NCBI GenBank assembly: GCA_023910675.1
Contig: JAAVWC010000018.1
Location: forward strand, 1-64,000
Source: Gemmatimonas sp.
GTDB lineage: Bacteria > Gemmatimonadota > Gemmatimonadetes > Gemmatimonadales > Gemmatimonadaceae
Length of the DNA stretch: 64,000 nucleotides
Reading direction: 5' to 3'
Positions 18,976-27,762 of this stretch are shown here, in pieces. Position 1 is the first letter of the stretch, and each line of letters opens with the position of its first letter. The position numbers and the translations under genes are program-made. The notes beneath the pieces are model-generated. The model did no database searches and was not told the DNA's origin. It saw nothing but the letters and a program-made list of their open reading frames with translations.

Positions 18976-19192
18976 GAAAAACGGTTGGCTGGTCCGTCGG
19001 TCAACCAGCTACGGCTCTAGCCCTCAGGACAAAGAACGCAAGGACAAAGGAAAAAGCGCGGTGCCGTCCACCCGAACAACGATCCCGTTGTTCATGGCCG
19101 AGCGAACCGCGCTTCATCCTGTGCTCTTGCGTTCTTTACCCTGAGGGCTAGATCCGTCGGCCAGTAAACCGACGGACCAGCCACCCGTTTTC
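18976..19192. repeat. 217-nt palindromic intergenic element
   Basis: The outer arms are GAAAACGG and TGGCTGGTCCGTCGG on the left and CCGACGGACCAGCCA then CCGTTTTC on the right. Inner arms CTAGCCCTCAGG and CCTGAGGGCTAG (19017-19028, 19140-19151) are perfect; further in, AAGAACGCAAG pairs with CTTGCGTTCTT and GCGCGGT with ACCGCGC. It occupies the whole gap between the start of the BtuF-like gene and the end of the amidohydrolase. It differs in sequence from the other two repeat families. Confidence 0.85.
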
Positions 19193-19227
19193 ACCTCAGA
19201 CCGCTTTCAGGCCCGACGACCGCGTCC

Positions 19228-20889
19228 CTACTTCCCATACACCCGCCGCCCTCCCAGGTACGTCGCCAGCACTTCCGTCTTGAGCACCAGCTCCACCGGC
19301 ACCCGCATGATGTCCTGATCGAGCAGCACGAAGTCCGCGTACTTGCCCGGGGTAATGCTCCCCATGTCCTGCTCCTGAAAGCCCGCGTACGCCGCCCACA
19401 GCGTCATGCTGCGCAGGGCGTCCTCGCGTGACATGCGTTCAGGCGGGGAGCCAGCCGCCGGTGGGCCAGTCGCGCGCGTCCTGCCGCGCGATGCTCGCGT
19501 GGAAGGAGATGAGCGGGTTCACCTCTTCCACCGGAAAGTCACTCCCGTTGGGGATGATCACTCCGGTCTGCAGCAGCGACTGCCACGCGTACTGCGCCGT
19601 AGAGCCGGGTGGGGCCAAGGCGTTTGCCAATCCAGTACATGTCACTCGTCTGGTGACTGGCCTGCATGCTGGGAATGACGCCCAGCTGCGCAAAGCGCGG
19701 GATATCGTCCTGATGCAGAATCTGCGCGTGCTCGACGCGAAAGCGATGGTTGGCCGCGGGCACCTTGTCGAGCGCCTTCTGGTACGCGTCGAGCACCACA
19801 CGGTTGCCACGATCACCGATGGCGTGCGTGTTGATCTGGAAGCCGGCCTTGAGCCCCGCTTCGGCGACCTTCCTGAATGTGCCCCGGCGCCGACAGCAAC
19901 AGCCCGTTGTTGTTCGGGTCGTCGCTGTAGGGTTCGAGTAGCGCCGCGCCGCGCGAGCCCATGGCGCCGTCGGCATAGAGCTTCACGGCGCGCACCCAGA
20001 GCTGTCCGTCGTACAACGCCGAGCGCGGGCCCATACCGAAGTAGTGCGTGAGCGCGGCGGCGTTGTCCCCAATCATGACATACAGGCGCAGGTTGAGCTC
20101 CTTCTTCTGCGCCATGTCTTCGTACAAGTCGATCATGGCCCGCGACGCGCCGGCGTCGTGCATGCCCACGAGTCCCCAGCGGTGCATGACCTTGACGGCG
20201 TCCTTGTGCATGGCGCGCCACTCATCAATGGACGGGTCGGGCACCTTGCTGCTCACGATCGACTCGGCGTTGTCCACGAGCACGCCCGTGGGCACCCCCT
20301 TGGCATCGCGCACGATCTTGCCGCCGCTCGGCTCCTTCGTGGTCGCGGTCAGCCCCGCCATGCGCATCGCAGCCGCGTTGGCCAGCTGCGCGTGCCCGTC
20401 GATGCGCTCGAGGAGCACCGGATGATCGGGCGTTGCCGCCGATAGCGCGTCGTGGGTGGGGAAGGTGGTGTTGCCCCACGCGTTCTGATCCCATCCGCGC
20501 CCGACAATCCACGATCCCTTCGGGGTGCTCTTGGCGCGCTCGACGACGCGCGCGATAACCTCGTCGTAGCTCTTGGTGCCAACCAGGTCGACGCTGCGCA
20601 GTTTCTTGGCGAGCCCATTGAAGTGCCCGTGCGCGTCGACCATCCCGGGGATGATCGTGCGCCCCTGGCCGTCGAGCGTTTGCGTATTCGGCCCCTTGAG
20701 CGTGGCCGCTTCGCGCGCGGAGCCGGTGAAGACAATGCGGCCCCCGCGGACCGCGAAGGCCTCGACGAGAGGCCGCGCGTCGTCGGCGGTGTAGATGCGC
20801 GCGTTGGTGACGATGAGGTCGGCGGGCTGCGCGGAGGCCTGCGCGGCGAGGAGCGTCAGCGCGAAGAGCGGGGGCAGAATGCGTGTCAT
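19228..20889 (-). pseudogene. Amidohydrolase (YtcJ-like), frameshifted
   Basis: The reading frame starts at 20889 with a signal peptide (MTRILPPLFALTLLAAQASAQ) and the metal-binding VDAHGHFNG motif. It continues through WIVGRGWDQNAWG and LYADGAMGSRGA, then changes frame near 19870 (resuming at KVAEAGLKAGFQINTHAIGDRGN), near 19605 (resuming at YAWQSLLQTGVIIPNGSDFP) and near 19437 (resuming at RMSREDALRSMTLWAAY), and ends with ITPGKYADFVLLDQD. All domains of a metal-dependent amidohydrolase are conserved in their separate frames. Either a very young pseudogene or, more likely, three single-base sequence errors. Confidence 0.85.
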
Positions 20890-20987
20890 GCGGGAATAAA
20901 CCCCGCGGAATCACTCGGCGTAACCGTCGGCTAGGGCCCCAGCGTTCCAATTGGAATCATCTGCACGCCATCTGGCCGCACGTACGC

Positions 20988-21835
20988 CTATCCCGAGGCC
21001 GTAACCACGGCAAGGAATGCGGGTGCTCCTGCACGGTCGGTGTCCACCTTCTGGCGAAATCGCAGGAGCGACGCGGCGGCATCGATGGCTCCTGACCCAA
21101 GCTCGACCTCCAGAGCTGCCCAGCGCCCGTTAGCGCTCTCGAGGACGACATCGACCTCGAGCCCCGTGTTATCGCGGTCGTGCAGCACCTGCGTGTCATA
21201 CGCCTGCCCAAATACGCGCAGGTCGCGCACCACGAGCGATTCGAATAGCGTGCCGAACAGGACGGGAGCCTTGAACAAGTGCTCCGGCGATGCGCGCAAC
21301 GCGGCGACCGCGAGCGATGGATCGACAAAATGCCGCTTGCTGGCATTCCGTACGCGAGTTCGGCTGCGCAGATGCGGAGCCCAGGCTGGCTGCTCTTCGA
21401 TAACCAGCAAGCGCTCCAGCGCGGTGAGATAATCAGAGAGCGTGTCTCGGTGCACCGCGCCCGTGGCTCCATCGAGATCGGCGGCGATCGTACTCGTCGA
21501 CGCCTCGGTGGAAACGTGGTGTGCATAGGCTCGCAGGACTCTGGCCACGCGCGCCGGGTCGCGGCTCACGCTGTCAACGCGCTGGTGTGCCGGGTCACGT
21601 CGTCCGCTGGGAAGGCGGAGCCGGTGAGAATGAACTGCCCCGAAACGCGGCGGGCGTCAACGGCCCGCCGCACCTGGTTCCAGAGCGACGGCACGAGTTC
21701 CCACTCGTCGACCAGCCGTGGAACCTCGCCCGCCAGCAGCAGACCAGGATCGATATCGCCGACGGCGCGCGCTGACGAGTCCAGGTCGAGCAACACCTCA
21801 AAAGGCAAGTCTCTTAACCAGCAAAAGGCAAGCAA
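20988..21835 (-). pseudogene. AAA_14/DUF4143 ATPase remnant with internal deletion
   Basis: The upstream piece (21566-21835) holds a Walker-B-like region (GEVPRLVDEWELVPSLWNQVRRAVD, FILTGSA). The downstream piece (20988-21569) holds the DUF4143 part (LSDYLTALERLLVIEEQPAWAPHLRSRTRVR, RHFVDPSLAVAAL, LFESLVVRDLRVF). The P-loop N-terminus and the linker of roughly 100 residues between the two pieces are missing and the frames differ. Family members are ATPases of unknown role, often variable between strains. This copy is non-functional. Confidence 0.8.
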
Positions 21836-21910
21836 AACAATCCCAATAATGCAAGTCGAAGAAACTTGGTTCTTGGCAAGATCTGGAGGAAAGATCCGAT
21901 CTCAAGAAGA

Positions 21911-21946
21911 ACGCCCCAACCGCAGTAGCCACTGCGGTTGGGGCGT
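21911..21946. terminator. Strong bidirectional hairpin terminator
   Basis: A perfect 16-bp stem, ACGCCCCAACCGCAGT and its complement, closes on the loop AGCC. On the plus strand it is followed by TTT, on the minus strand by TCTTCTT. It follows the stop of the remnant gene at 21985 when read on the minus strand. Confidence 0.85.
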
Positions 21947-21984
21947 TTGACCGCCGTTGGTCCGGTAGGGTTCAGCTACGCGCG

Positions 21985-22174
21985 TTACTCCGTGAAGTTC
22001 TCGTTGCCCGTCGGGTTGAAGGCCGTCGGGTCCATCATCTCCCCCAGCGTGCCGTTGCTGCCAGCTCACCACGGACGGGGAGGTTGCCGTTCACCGGCGC
22101 CTGCGCGCAGGCCGGAGACGAGCGCGCGCCGTCAAGGCGAGCGCGAGCGGGGCGATACTGAGGCGACGAGTCAT
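21985..22174 (-). pseudogene. Remnant of an exported protein gene
   Basis: A signal-peptide start MTRRLSIAPLALALTA at 22174 is followed in another frame by AQAPVNGNLPVRGELA and then, after another frame change, by TLGEMMDPTAFNPTGNENFTE and a stop at 21985. The pieces look like the two ends of a larger secreted protein that lost its middle. I do not recognise the family. The strong terminator just downstream supports a once-transcribed gene. Confidence 0.45.
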
Positions 22175-22390
22175 AGTGCGCCGGGGCTGAAGCCATTCGG
22201 ATACGGGAGCAGGCGTTGACTGAATCAATCGTGGTGCCCGCTGCCCCCCTGCTGTGCTCGCTCTGCAAGTCGTTCATGTTTTATGTGTTGAGCAACCCGT
22301 TGCCATTTGTGAAGCAGGCGAGCTTGTCGATAAATGTGGCAAAGGCACGATGGGCGCTGTTGCGTTACCACAGGTGTGCCTGAACGCAAA

Positions 22391-22423
22391 AACGCCCCGC
22401 TCTCTTTATGAGAGCGGGGCGTT
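22391..22423 (-). terminator. Rho-independent terminator of the fasciclin gene
   Basis: The stem AACGCCCCGCTCTC / GAGAGCGGGGCGTT (14 bp) has a TTTAT loop. Read on the minus strand it is followed by TTTTG, and it starts 17 bp after the fasciclin stop. The plus-strand side also ends in TTTT. Confidence 0.88.
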
Positions 22424-22439
22424 TTCAAATCGCAGGGCC

Positions 22440-22928
22440 TTACTTGGCGGGCGGGAGAATCACGGCGTCGATGACGTGGATCACGCCGTTCGAAGCGAGG
22501 ATGTCCGTCTTGACGATGTGCGCCTGGTTGATCATCGGCGAGCCGCCCATCACGGTGATCTTCGCGTCCGACCCTTCAACCGTCTTGGCGCTCTTGCCCG
22601 CGAGCTTCAGCGCGTCGGCGGCCATGACCTTCCCGGCAACCACATGGTACAGCAGCACGGCCTTGAGCTTGTTCTTGTCGGCGGCGAGCGCCTGGAGCGT
22701 CGCGGCCGGGACCTTGGCGAAGGCTTCGTCCGTCGGCGCGAACACCGTGAACGGGCCCGGGCCCTTGAGCGTCTCGACGAGACCGGCATCGCCGAGGAGC
22801 TTGGCGAGGGTCTTGAACGAACCCGCGGCAACCGCGACTTCGACGATGTTCTTGTCCTGCGCCTGAGCCGCAGTCGGGGCAGCGAAGGCCATTACGGCGG
22901 CAACGGCGAGCAGGGAAAGCTTGCGCAT
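22440..22928 (-). CDS. Secreted fasciclin-domain protein
   Basis: A 162-residue protein: a Sec signal ([24 protein letters not shown]), then one FAS1 domain of about 135 residues with [32 protein letters not shown] (H1 box), YHVVAGKV and the C-terminal [14 protein letters not shown] (H2 box). Single-FAS1 secreted proteins are adhesion or envelope proteins. It stands alone, with its own terminator downstream and a 20-bp palindrome upstream that may be a regulatory site. Confidence 0.93.
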   Translation of the reverse strand: MRKLSLLAVAAVMAFAAPTAAQAQDKNIVEVAVAAGSFKTLAKLLGDAGLVETLKGPGPFTVFAPTDEAFAKVPAATLQALAADKNKLKAVLLYHVVAGKVMAADALKLAGKSAKTVEGSDAKITVMGGSPMINQAHIVKTDILASNGVIHVIDAVILPPAK

Positions 22929-22964
22929 CGGGAAAAGCTCCAGTGTAGACGAGTTCCGGTCGGT

Positions 22965-22984
22965 TTAGGACCGATCGGTCCTAA
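22965..22984. promoter_or_regulatory. 20-bp perfect palindrome upstream of the fasciclin gene
   Basis: TTAGGACCGATCGGTCCTAA is perfectly symmetrical and lies 37-56 bp upstream of the fasciclin ATG, in the expected promoter zone. A homodimeric repressor or activator site is the simplest reading. The cognate regulator is not obvious in the window. Confidence 0.5.
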
Positions 22985-23141
22985 TACGGGCTTGAACACC
23001 GCCGTGTGGTACCCGGTTCCGTCTTCTTGGATCTGTGACAGTCCTAGTAGGCCGGTCCGAACTCTCAAGGCTACAAAACGGGAAGCCAATGCCAATCCGC
23101 CCCCAGTCCCCCAAAATCGCCGCCATGGTGTAACTCGCACC

Positions 23142-24188
23142 ATGCCCCAACGTGCTCCCCGCGTCGCGCTCGCCGTTCGCATCCTCGTGGTCTCCTACGC
23201 GCTCTTCACCGCGCTCGCTTCCGGCCTCCTCCTCACCACCGCCGACGCAAGCCCGCTGGGCATGCTCCTCGCCTTCGCGCCCCGCTGGTGGCTGCTCTGC
23301 CCCTGGGCGCTGCTCGTCCCGCTCGCCTTCCTGGCCGACTGGCGCACCGCCGTCACCGCCGCCGTCGGTACGCTCGTCACCCTCTTCGGCGCCGCGCAGT
23401 TCGAGCTTCCGGCGCGCCCGCCCGCCAACACCTCATCGCGCGCGCTCAGAATCGTCACATACAACACCGATCTTCGCGACGCGGTCGCGGAGCGTATCCG
23501 ACAGGACCTGCAACGCTGGGACGCCGACGTCGTGCTGTTGCAGGACTGCAAAACCATCGTCGCCGATAGCCTCCGCGCCGTCGCCGCCACCAGCCTCACC
23601 ACGCTCACCGTACACGTGCAGGGCAGGCACTGCCTCGTGTCCAAGTGGCCCGTGCGCAGCATGGCCGACGTCAGCGAACTCGTCGATCCCCGCTCGACGC
23701 AGCACACCGCGCTCCGCTGGGGCGACAGCGGCGTACGCTACACACTCAGCACGTTCATGGGCGACCTCGTCGTCTATTCGGTGCACCTCCCCAGCCCCCG
23801 CGACGCACTCGGCACCGTGCGATGGCTCGAGACCACCGATCGCCAGCGCATAAGCGACGCCCTGCAGCAATCCATCACCGCACGCGCCAACGCCAGCGCT
23901 GTCATCGCGAGACTGGTGCAGCAGGAGACCCGACCCGTGATCATCGCCGGCGACTTCAATTTGCCCTACGGCAGCGCCATTCTGCGACGGGACTGGAGCC
24001 AATACACCAATGCCTTCGGGCGAGCGGGCGCGGGCCTGGGCTATACCATGCAAGCGGGCGTATTCCCCGTCCGCATTGACCACGTGTTCAGTTCGCCCGC
24101 GCTGGTGCCTGTTGAGGCCCGGGTGCTAGGGGGGTACCCGAGCGAACACCAACCTCTCTTGGTCGATTTGGTGAGATCTGAGTTCTGA
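23142..24188 (+). CDS. Endonuclease/exonuclease/phosphatase family membrane protein
   Basis: A 348-residue protein with about three N-terminal transmembrane helices (residues 8-95), then an EEP domain: LRIVTYNTDLRD, DADVVLLQDCK (catalytic acidic residue in place of the usual Glu, with D-x2-Q), VYSVHLPSP, IIAGDFNLPYGS and RIDHVFSS...SEHQPLLVDL. ATG at 23142 was chosen as the start of the hydrophobic region; the frame is open much farther upstream but overlaps the fasciclin gene. The substrate is unknown. Its last codons are built from the palindromic repeat. Confidence 0.85.
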   Translation: MPQRAPRVALAVRILVVSYALFTALASGLLLTTADASPLGMLLAFAPRWWLLCPWALLVPLAFLADWRTAVTAAVGTLVTLFGAAQFELPARPPANTSSRALRIVTYNTDLRDAVAERIRQDLQRWDADVVLLQDCKTIVADSLRAVAATSLTTLTVHVQGRHCLVSKWPVRSMADVSELVDPRSTQHTALRWGDSGVRYTLSTFMGDLVVYSVHLPSPRDALGTVRWLETTDRQRISDALQQSITARANASAVIARLVQQETRPVIIAGDFNLPYGSAILRRDWSQYTNAFGRAGAGLGYTMQAGVFPVRIDHVFSSPALVPVEARVLGGYPSEHQPLLVDLVRSEF

Positions 24189-24410
24189 GAACTCAGATCG
24201 AGAGGCTCAGATCTCAGAGCTGAGCCCTGGATAGGTGTGAGAGTTCAGCAACGCAGACGCGAGAAGCGAGGACCCGCGGTTTGGGAAACCGCCACCGCAG
24301 GTCCTCGCCTCTCACCCCTGCGTTCCTCGACTCTCACGCCTATCCGGGCTGGCGTCTCGACTCTCGACCTCTCACCGCGAGCGCTGAGTTCTCAGTACTC
24401 AGATCTCAAA
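24177..24410 (+). repeat. Dispersed palindromic element, copy 3
   Basis: The core 24229-24345 is almost identical to copy 2 (GGATAGGTGTGAG ... CTCACGCCTATCC, apex GACCCGCGGTTTGGG / CCGCCACCGCAGGTCC). Flanks are CAGAACTC, GAGTTCTGAG and similar words. It lies between the converging EEP and YggT genes and overlaps the stop codons of both. Confidence 0.85.
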
Positions 24411-25002
24411 AAATCGCGCGGGTAATGACGGACTCCAGTATCCCCAGGCCGAAGTACGCCACGAGCACCGAGATGTCGATCATGCCGATGGTCGGGATCA
24501 CATTCCGCAGCGGCGCCAAAAACCACTCGGTGAGCACGTAGCTCCACCGCCACCACTTGCTGTACGGCCCCCCGCCTACCCAGCTCGACACCACCCGCGC
24601 AAACAGCGCGACGCGCAGAATGCTGAAGGTCCACTTCACGGCCAGCATGAGCAGCCCGGTGCCGCTCTGCGAGGCGAAGGCCATCATCGCGATCTGGTCG
24701 CGCAGAAACTGAATGCCCGAAATGAGCAGCAGCCCGCCCAGCACCACTGCGGCCAGCGACCACCACGGCGCGGCGTAGGGCGTGCCCCCCGCGCGGAGCA
24801 GCTTACGCTCCATAGGCGCCACCAGCACCGGGTCCACACGCTCGCGAATGAATCGCGCCCCACCAGAGAAGGGCGAAATGCGGCGCGTCCGCACCGCCCA
24901 TGACGCTACCGCGCCAATGCCCGCCAGCACGCCCGTGCCGAAGACAACGGGGCGCAGCACGTACAGTAGCGTGTTGAGGGCGTTCGCGAGGGCTTCGAGC
25001 AT
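24406..25002 (-). CDS. YggT family membrane protein
   Basis: A 198-residue protein with four hydrophobic segments. The C-terminal part carries the YggT signature (LFARVVSSWVGGGPYSKWW, LTEWFLAPLRNVIPTIGMIDISVLVAYFGLGILESVI). The first half has an additional conserved pair of helices and a loop with RFIRERVDPVL, itself YggT-like, so this is a duplicated version of the roughly 90-residue unit. The role is unclear; in other bacteria it sits near division genes. Confidence 0.85.
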   Translation of the reverse strand: MLEALANALNTLLYVLRPVVFGTGVLAGIGAVASWAVRTRRISPFSGGARFIRERVDPVLVAPMERKLLRAGGTPYAAPWWSLAAVVLGGLLLISGIQFLRDQIAMMAFASQSGTGLLMLAVKWTFSILRVALFARVVSSWVGGGPYSKWWRWSYVLTEWFLAPLRNVIPTIGMIDISVLVAYFGLGILESVITRAIF

Positions 25003-25040
25003 ATCAGAAGTATGTCACACCCGCCGCGATAGCCAACCCC

Positions 25041-26345
25041 CTACGGCCGTCCAATACTCTCGTAGCGAAACCCCTGCGCCCTCACCACCTCTGGCCTGTA
25101 CACATTCCGCAAATCCACAAATACCCGGTCCGCCATCAGCCCCCCCATCCGCTCGAGGTCCAACCCGCGAAACTCGTTCCACTCCGTAATGAGCGCCACC
25201 GCGTGCGCCCCCTGCGCGGCCGCATACGGCTCGTCGCACCATTCCACCCCCGGCAGCAACGGGCCGGCCTCGTGCATCGCCGCCGGGTCGAACGCCTTCA
25301 CATGCGCCCCCGCATCCTGCAGCGCCGGTATGATCGACAGGCTTGGCGCGTCGCGCATATCGTCGGTGTTGGGCTTGAAGGCCACACCCAGCACCGCAAT
25401 GGTCTTGCCCCGCACGTTGCCGCCACACGCATTCATGATGCGCCCCGCCATCGCGCCCTTGCGGCGGTCGTTGATCTGCACGACGGTCTCCACGAGCCGC
25501 ACCGGGCTGCCGACATCTTGCGCCGTGCGCGCAAGGGCGAGCGTGTCCTTGGGAAAGCAGCTGCCGCCGTAGCCCGGCCCCGCGTGCAAGAACTTTTTCC
25601 CAATGCGCCCGTCGAGCCCCATGCCGCGCGCCACATCCTGCACGTTCGCGCCAAGCTTTTCGCAGAGGTCGGCCACCTCGTTGATGAACGTGATCTTGGT
25701 GGCCAAAAACGCATTGGCCGCGTACTTGGTGAGCTCTGCCGTTTCGAGGCTCGTGATCACCATGGGCGTTTCACTCAGGAAGAGCGGGCGGTACAGCTCA
25801 CGCAGCACCGCTTCGGCGCGCGGCGTTTCGCAGCCAATGACCACACGGTCGGGGCGCATGAAGTCGCCAATGGCCGAACCTTCGCGCAAGAATTCCGGGT
25901 TCGAGGCCACGTCGAAATCGGCCTCGGGGTTGGTGTCGCGAATGCGCTGCGCCACCCGGCGGCCCGTGCCCACAGGGACGGTGCTCTTGGTGACAATGAC
26001 GGTGTATCCGCGAAGCGCCTGCGCAACGTCCACCGTCGCGGCTTCAACAAATCGGAGATCGGCGTGCCCATCGCCACGACGGCTTGGGGTGCCAACCGCC
26101 AGGAACACCGCATCGGCCGTCGCGACCGCACTCTTGATATCCGTCGTGAAGCGCAGTCGCCCGCTCTGAACACCTCTCGCTACCAGATCCTCAAGCCCAG
26201 GCTCATAAATGGGCATGTGACCTTGAAGGATGCGCTCGATCTTCCCCTGATCCATATCCACGCAGGTAACCGAAGATCCAAACTCGGCAAAACAGGCGCC
26301 GGATACGAGGCCGACATAACCGGTGCCAATCATCGCGATATGCAT
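25041..26345 (-). CDS. ugd: UDP-glucose 6-dehydrogenase
   Basis: A 434-residue NAD-dependent enzyme that oxidises UDP-glucose to UDP-glucuronate. It has a Rossmann start IGTGYVGLVSGACFAEFG, the catalytic Cys in GPGYGGSCFPKD, EFLREGSAIGDFMRPDR, SLETAELTKYAANAFLATK for the catalytic Lys and Asn region, and AVLGVAFKPNTDDMRDAPSL in the UDP-binding domain. It would supply glucuronate for surface polysaccharide, fitting the locus that starts near 33 kb although not contiguous with it. Confidence 0.95.
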   Translation of the reverse strand: MHIAMIGTGYVGLVSGACFAEFGSSVTCVDMDQGKIERILQGHMPIYEPGLEDLVARGVQSGRLRFTTDIKSAVATADAVFLAVGTPSRRGDGHADLRFVEAATVDVAQALRGYTVIVTKSTVPVGTGRRVAQRIRDTNPEADFDVASNPEFLREGSAIGDFMRPDRVVIGCETPRAEAVLRELYRPLFLSETPMVITSLETAELTKYAANAFLATKITFINEVADLCEKLGANVQDVARGMGLDGRIGKKFLHAGPGYGGSCFPKDTLALARTAQDVGSPVRLVETVVQINDRRKGAMAGRIMNACGGNVRGKTIAVLGVAFKPNTDDMRDAPSLSIIPALQDAGAHVKAFDPAAMHEAGPLLPGVEWCDEPYAAAQGAHAVALITEWNEFRGLDLERMGGLMADRVFVDLRNVYRPEVVRAQGFRYESIGRP

Positions 26346-26444
26346 GGAGTACTGGGAGCAGCAGAGAGGAAAGAATTGAACAACAGCAGGCAGTCCATGC
26401 TGTTGCGCCGGTCAGTCGACAAACAATGACGCCGTTAACGATAC

Positions 26445-27718
26445 CTATGGTTTCAGCTGACGGACAGCCGCACGGGCAGTGGAAGCGATACTCCACGACA
26501 CCACGTATCCCACGGCCGCTCCCCCTGCGAGGATGAACATGTCCGTGTTACTCGCCGGGGCGAGTCCGAACGCCACCGGTAGCAGAGACAGCAGTCCACC
26601 GACTGACGCGCTTCCCGCCACGGCAATCCAAAGACTGCCGCAGCGTGCATACAGCCAGCCAAGCGGAAGTGTGAGGGCGAGCAACCAGCACGCCGAGATC
26701 CCCCACGCGAATGGCGAGTCGGTGCCGACGAGTGGCTGGATAAGCGCCCATCCCAACAGCGGCGTAAAGGCAAGCGAATCGGCGCCCGCGTACGCGCCCA
26801 TGGTCCGCAGTCGCACAACGGACGTCGTGACATCAGCGGTAACGACCAACGGTCGCGCGTCGTCAACAGGTGCGCCCCCCAAAGGCCTGAGGCACACGAA
26901 CGGCTGGCATGGTGAGCCCCCATGTTGATGCGCGGCCGCAGCACCGTGAGCTCCACGTCGTTGCCATGTTTGGCCAACTGCAGCCACGCCGAACTGTCGT
27001 TGGGCAAATGCACGAACAGCAGTGGAATCTGCCCGTAGAGCGGGTCGGTGCCGCGCACCGTAACGCCTGCCGTCATTGGAAACTGTTCGAACGCCAACTG
27101 CTGAATGATCGGCCCGCTCCAACCGCGCTTTATGCGCGTGGTGCCTACGAACGCCGAGTCGGTCGTGCCCTCATACCATCCGTGCCCGGGCACATGACCA
27201 AACGCACTCGGCGTAACGCTCGCGCTCACCGTACGCATCGCCTCGAGCCTCGTAACCGGCGTGAGCATATACCCACTCCACGCCACCACCGCACAGACCA
27301 CCGCGCTCCACCCCAGCGCCACCACACGCAGCTGCACACGCGACGCCACTCGCTGCCATCGCCACGCAAAAACCAGCAGCGCACCCAGCACGCCGCCAAC
27401 GGTATTGCTCATGACATCCGCCAACGCCGGCGACCGTCCCGGCGGCAGCCCCACCGATTGCAGCGCCTCAACGCCCAACGTAAACAGCAGCGACACCACC
27501 GCCACGCGCCACACAGTCCAGCGTCGCAACTCCAGCGCCACGCCAAAGGGCACGAACATCGCCACGTTGCTGATGACATCGGTGAGCCACAAGCTCCCGC
27601 AGCGCACACACCACGCCGGCGGAATCTGCTCCGCCGCCATCCCCCCAAACGGCAACAGCGTGGCCGCAATAATCAGCGCCACGCTGCCAACGAGGGCTGC
27701 CCCTCGCACCCTACTCAA
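26445..27718 (-). pseudogene. VanZ-like membrane protein, one frameshift
   Basis: From 27718 the frame encodes a VanZ-like N-terminus: hydrophobic segments, LTDVISNVAMFVPFGVAL, GVEALQSVGLPPGRSPALADVMSNTVGGVLGALL, then a soluble beta-rich domain. Near 26906 the coding sense passes to a second frame (PFVCLRPLGGAPVDDARPLVV) that carries on through four more transmembrane helices to the stop at 26445. Restoring one C in a CC run rejoins the frames (HHAQPFVCL). VanZ-like proteins are often found with surface polysaccharide genes. Probably an intact gene with a sequence error. Confidence 0.8.
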
Positions 27719-27762
27719 AACTCAGAGACCGCCGAGCTCGTACCCAACCCGAACCAGCCCCC

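Noticed and set aside
19050..19130. Short ORF in the large hairpin near 19 kb
   Set aside because: It lies within a near-complete palindrome, has no RBS and mirrors itself on the other strand.
22254..23141. Upstream 296 codons of the EEP-protein frame
   Set aside because: They overlap the fasciclin gene and its terminator on the other strand and lack protein-like sequence; the ATG at 23142 starts the hydrophobic domain.
25203..26429. 408-codon plus-strand ORF
   Set aside because: Antisense shadow of UDP-glucose dehydrogenase, whose motifs are all intact.
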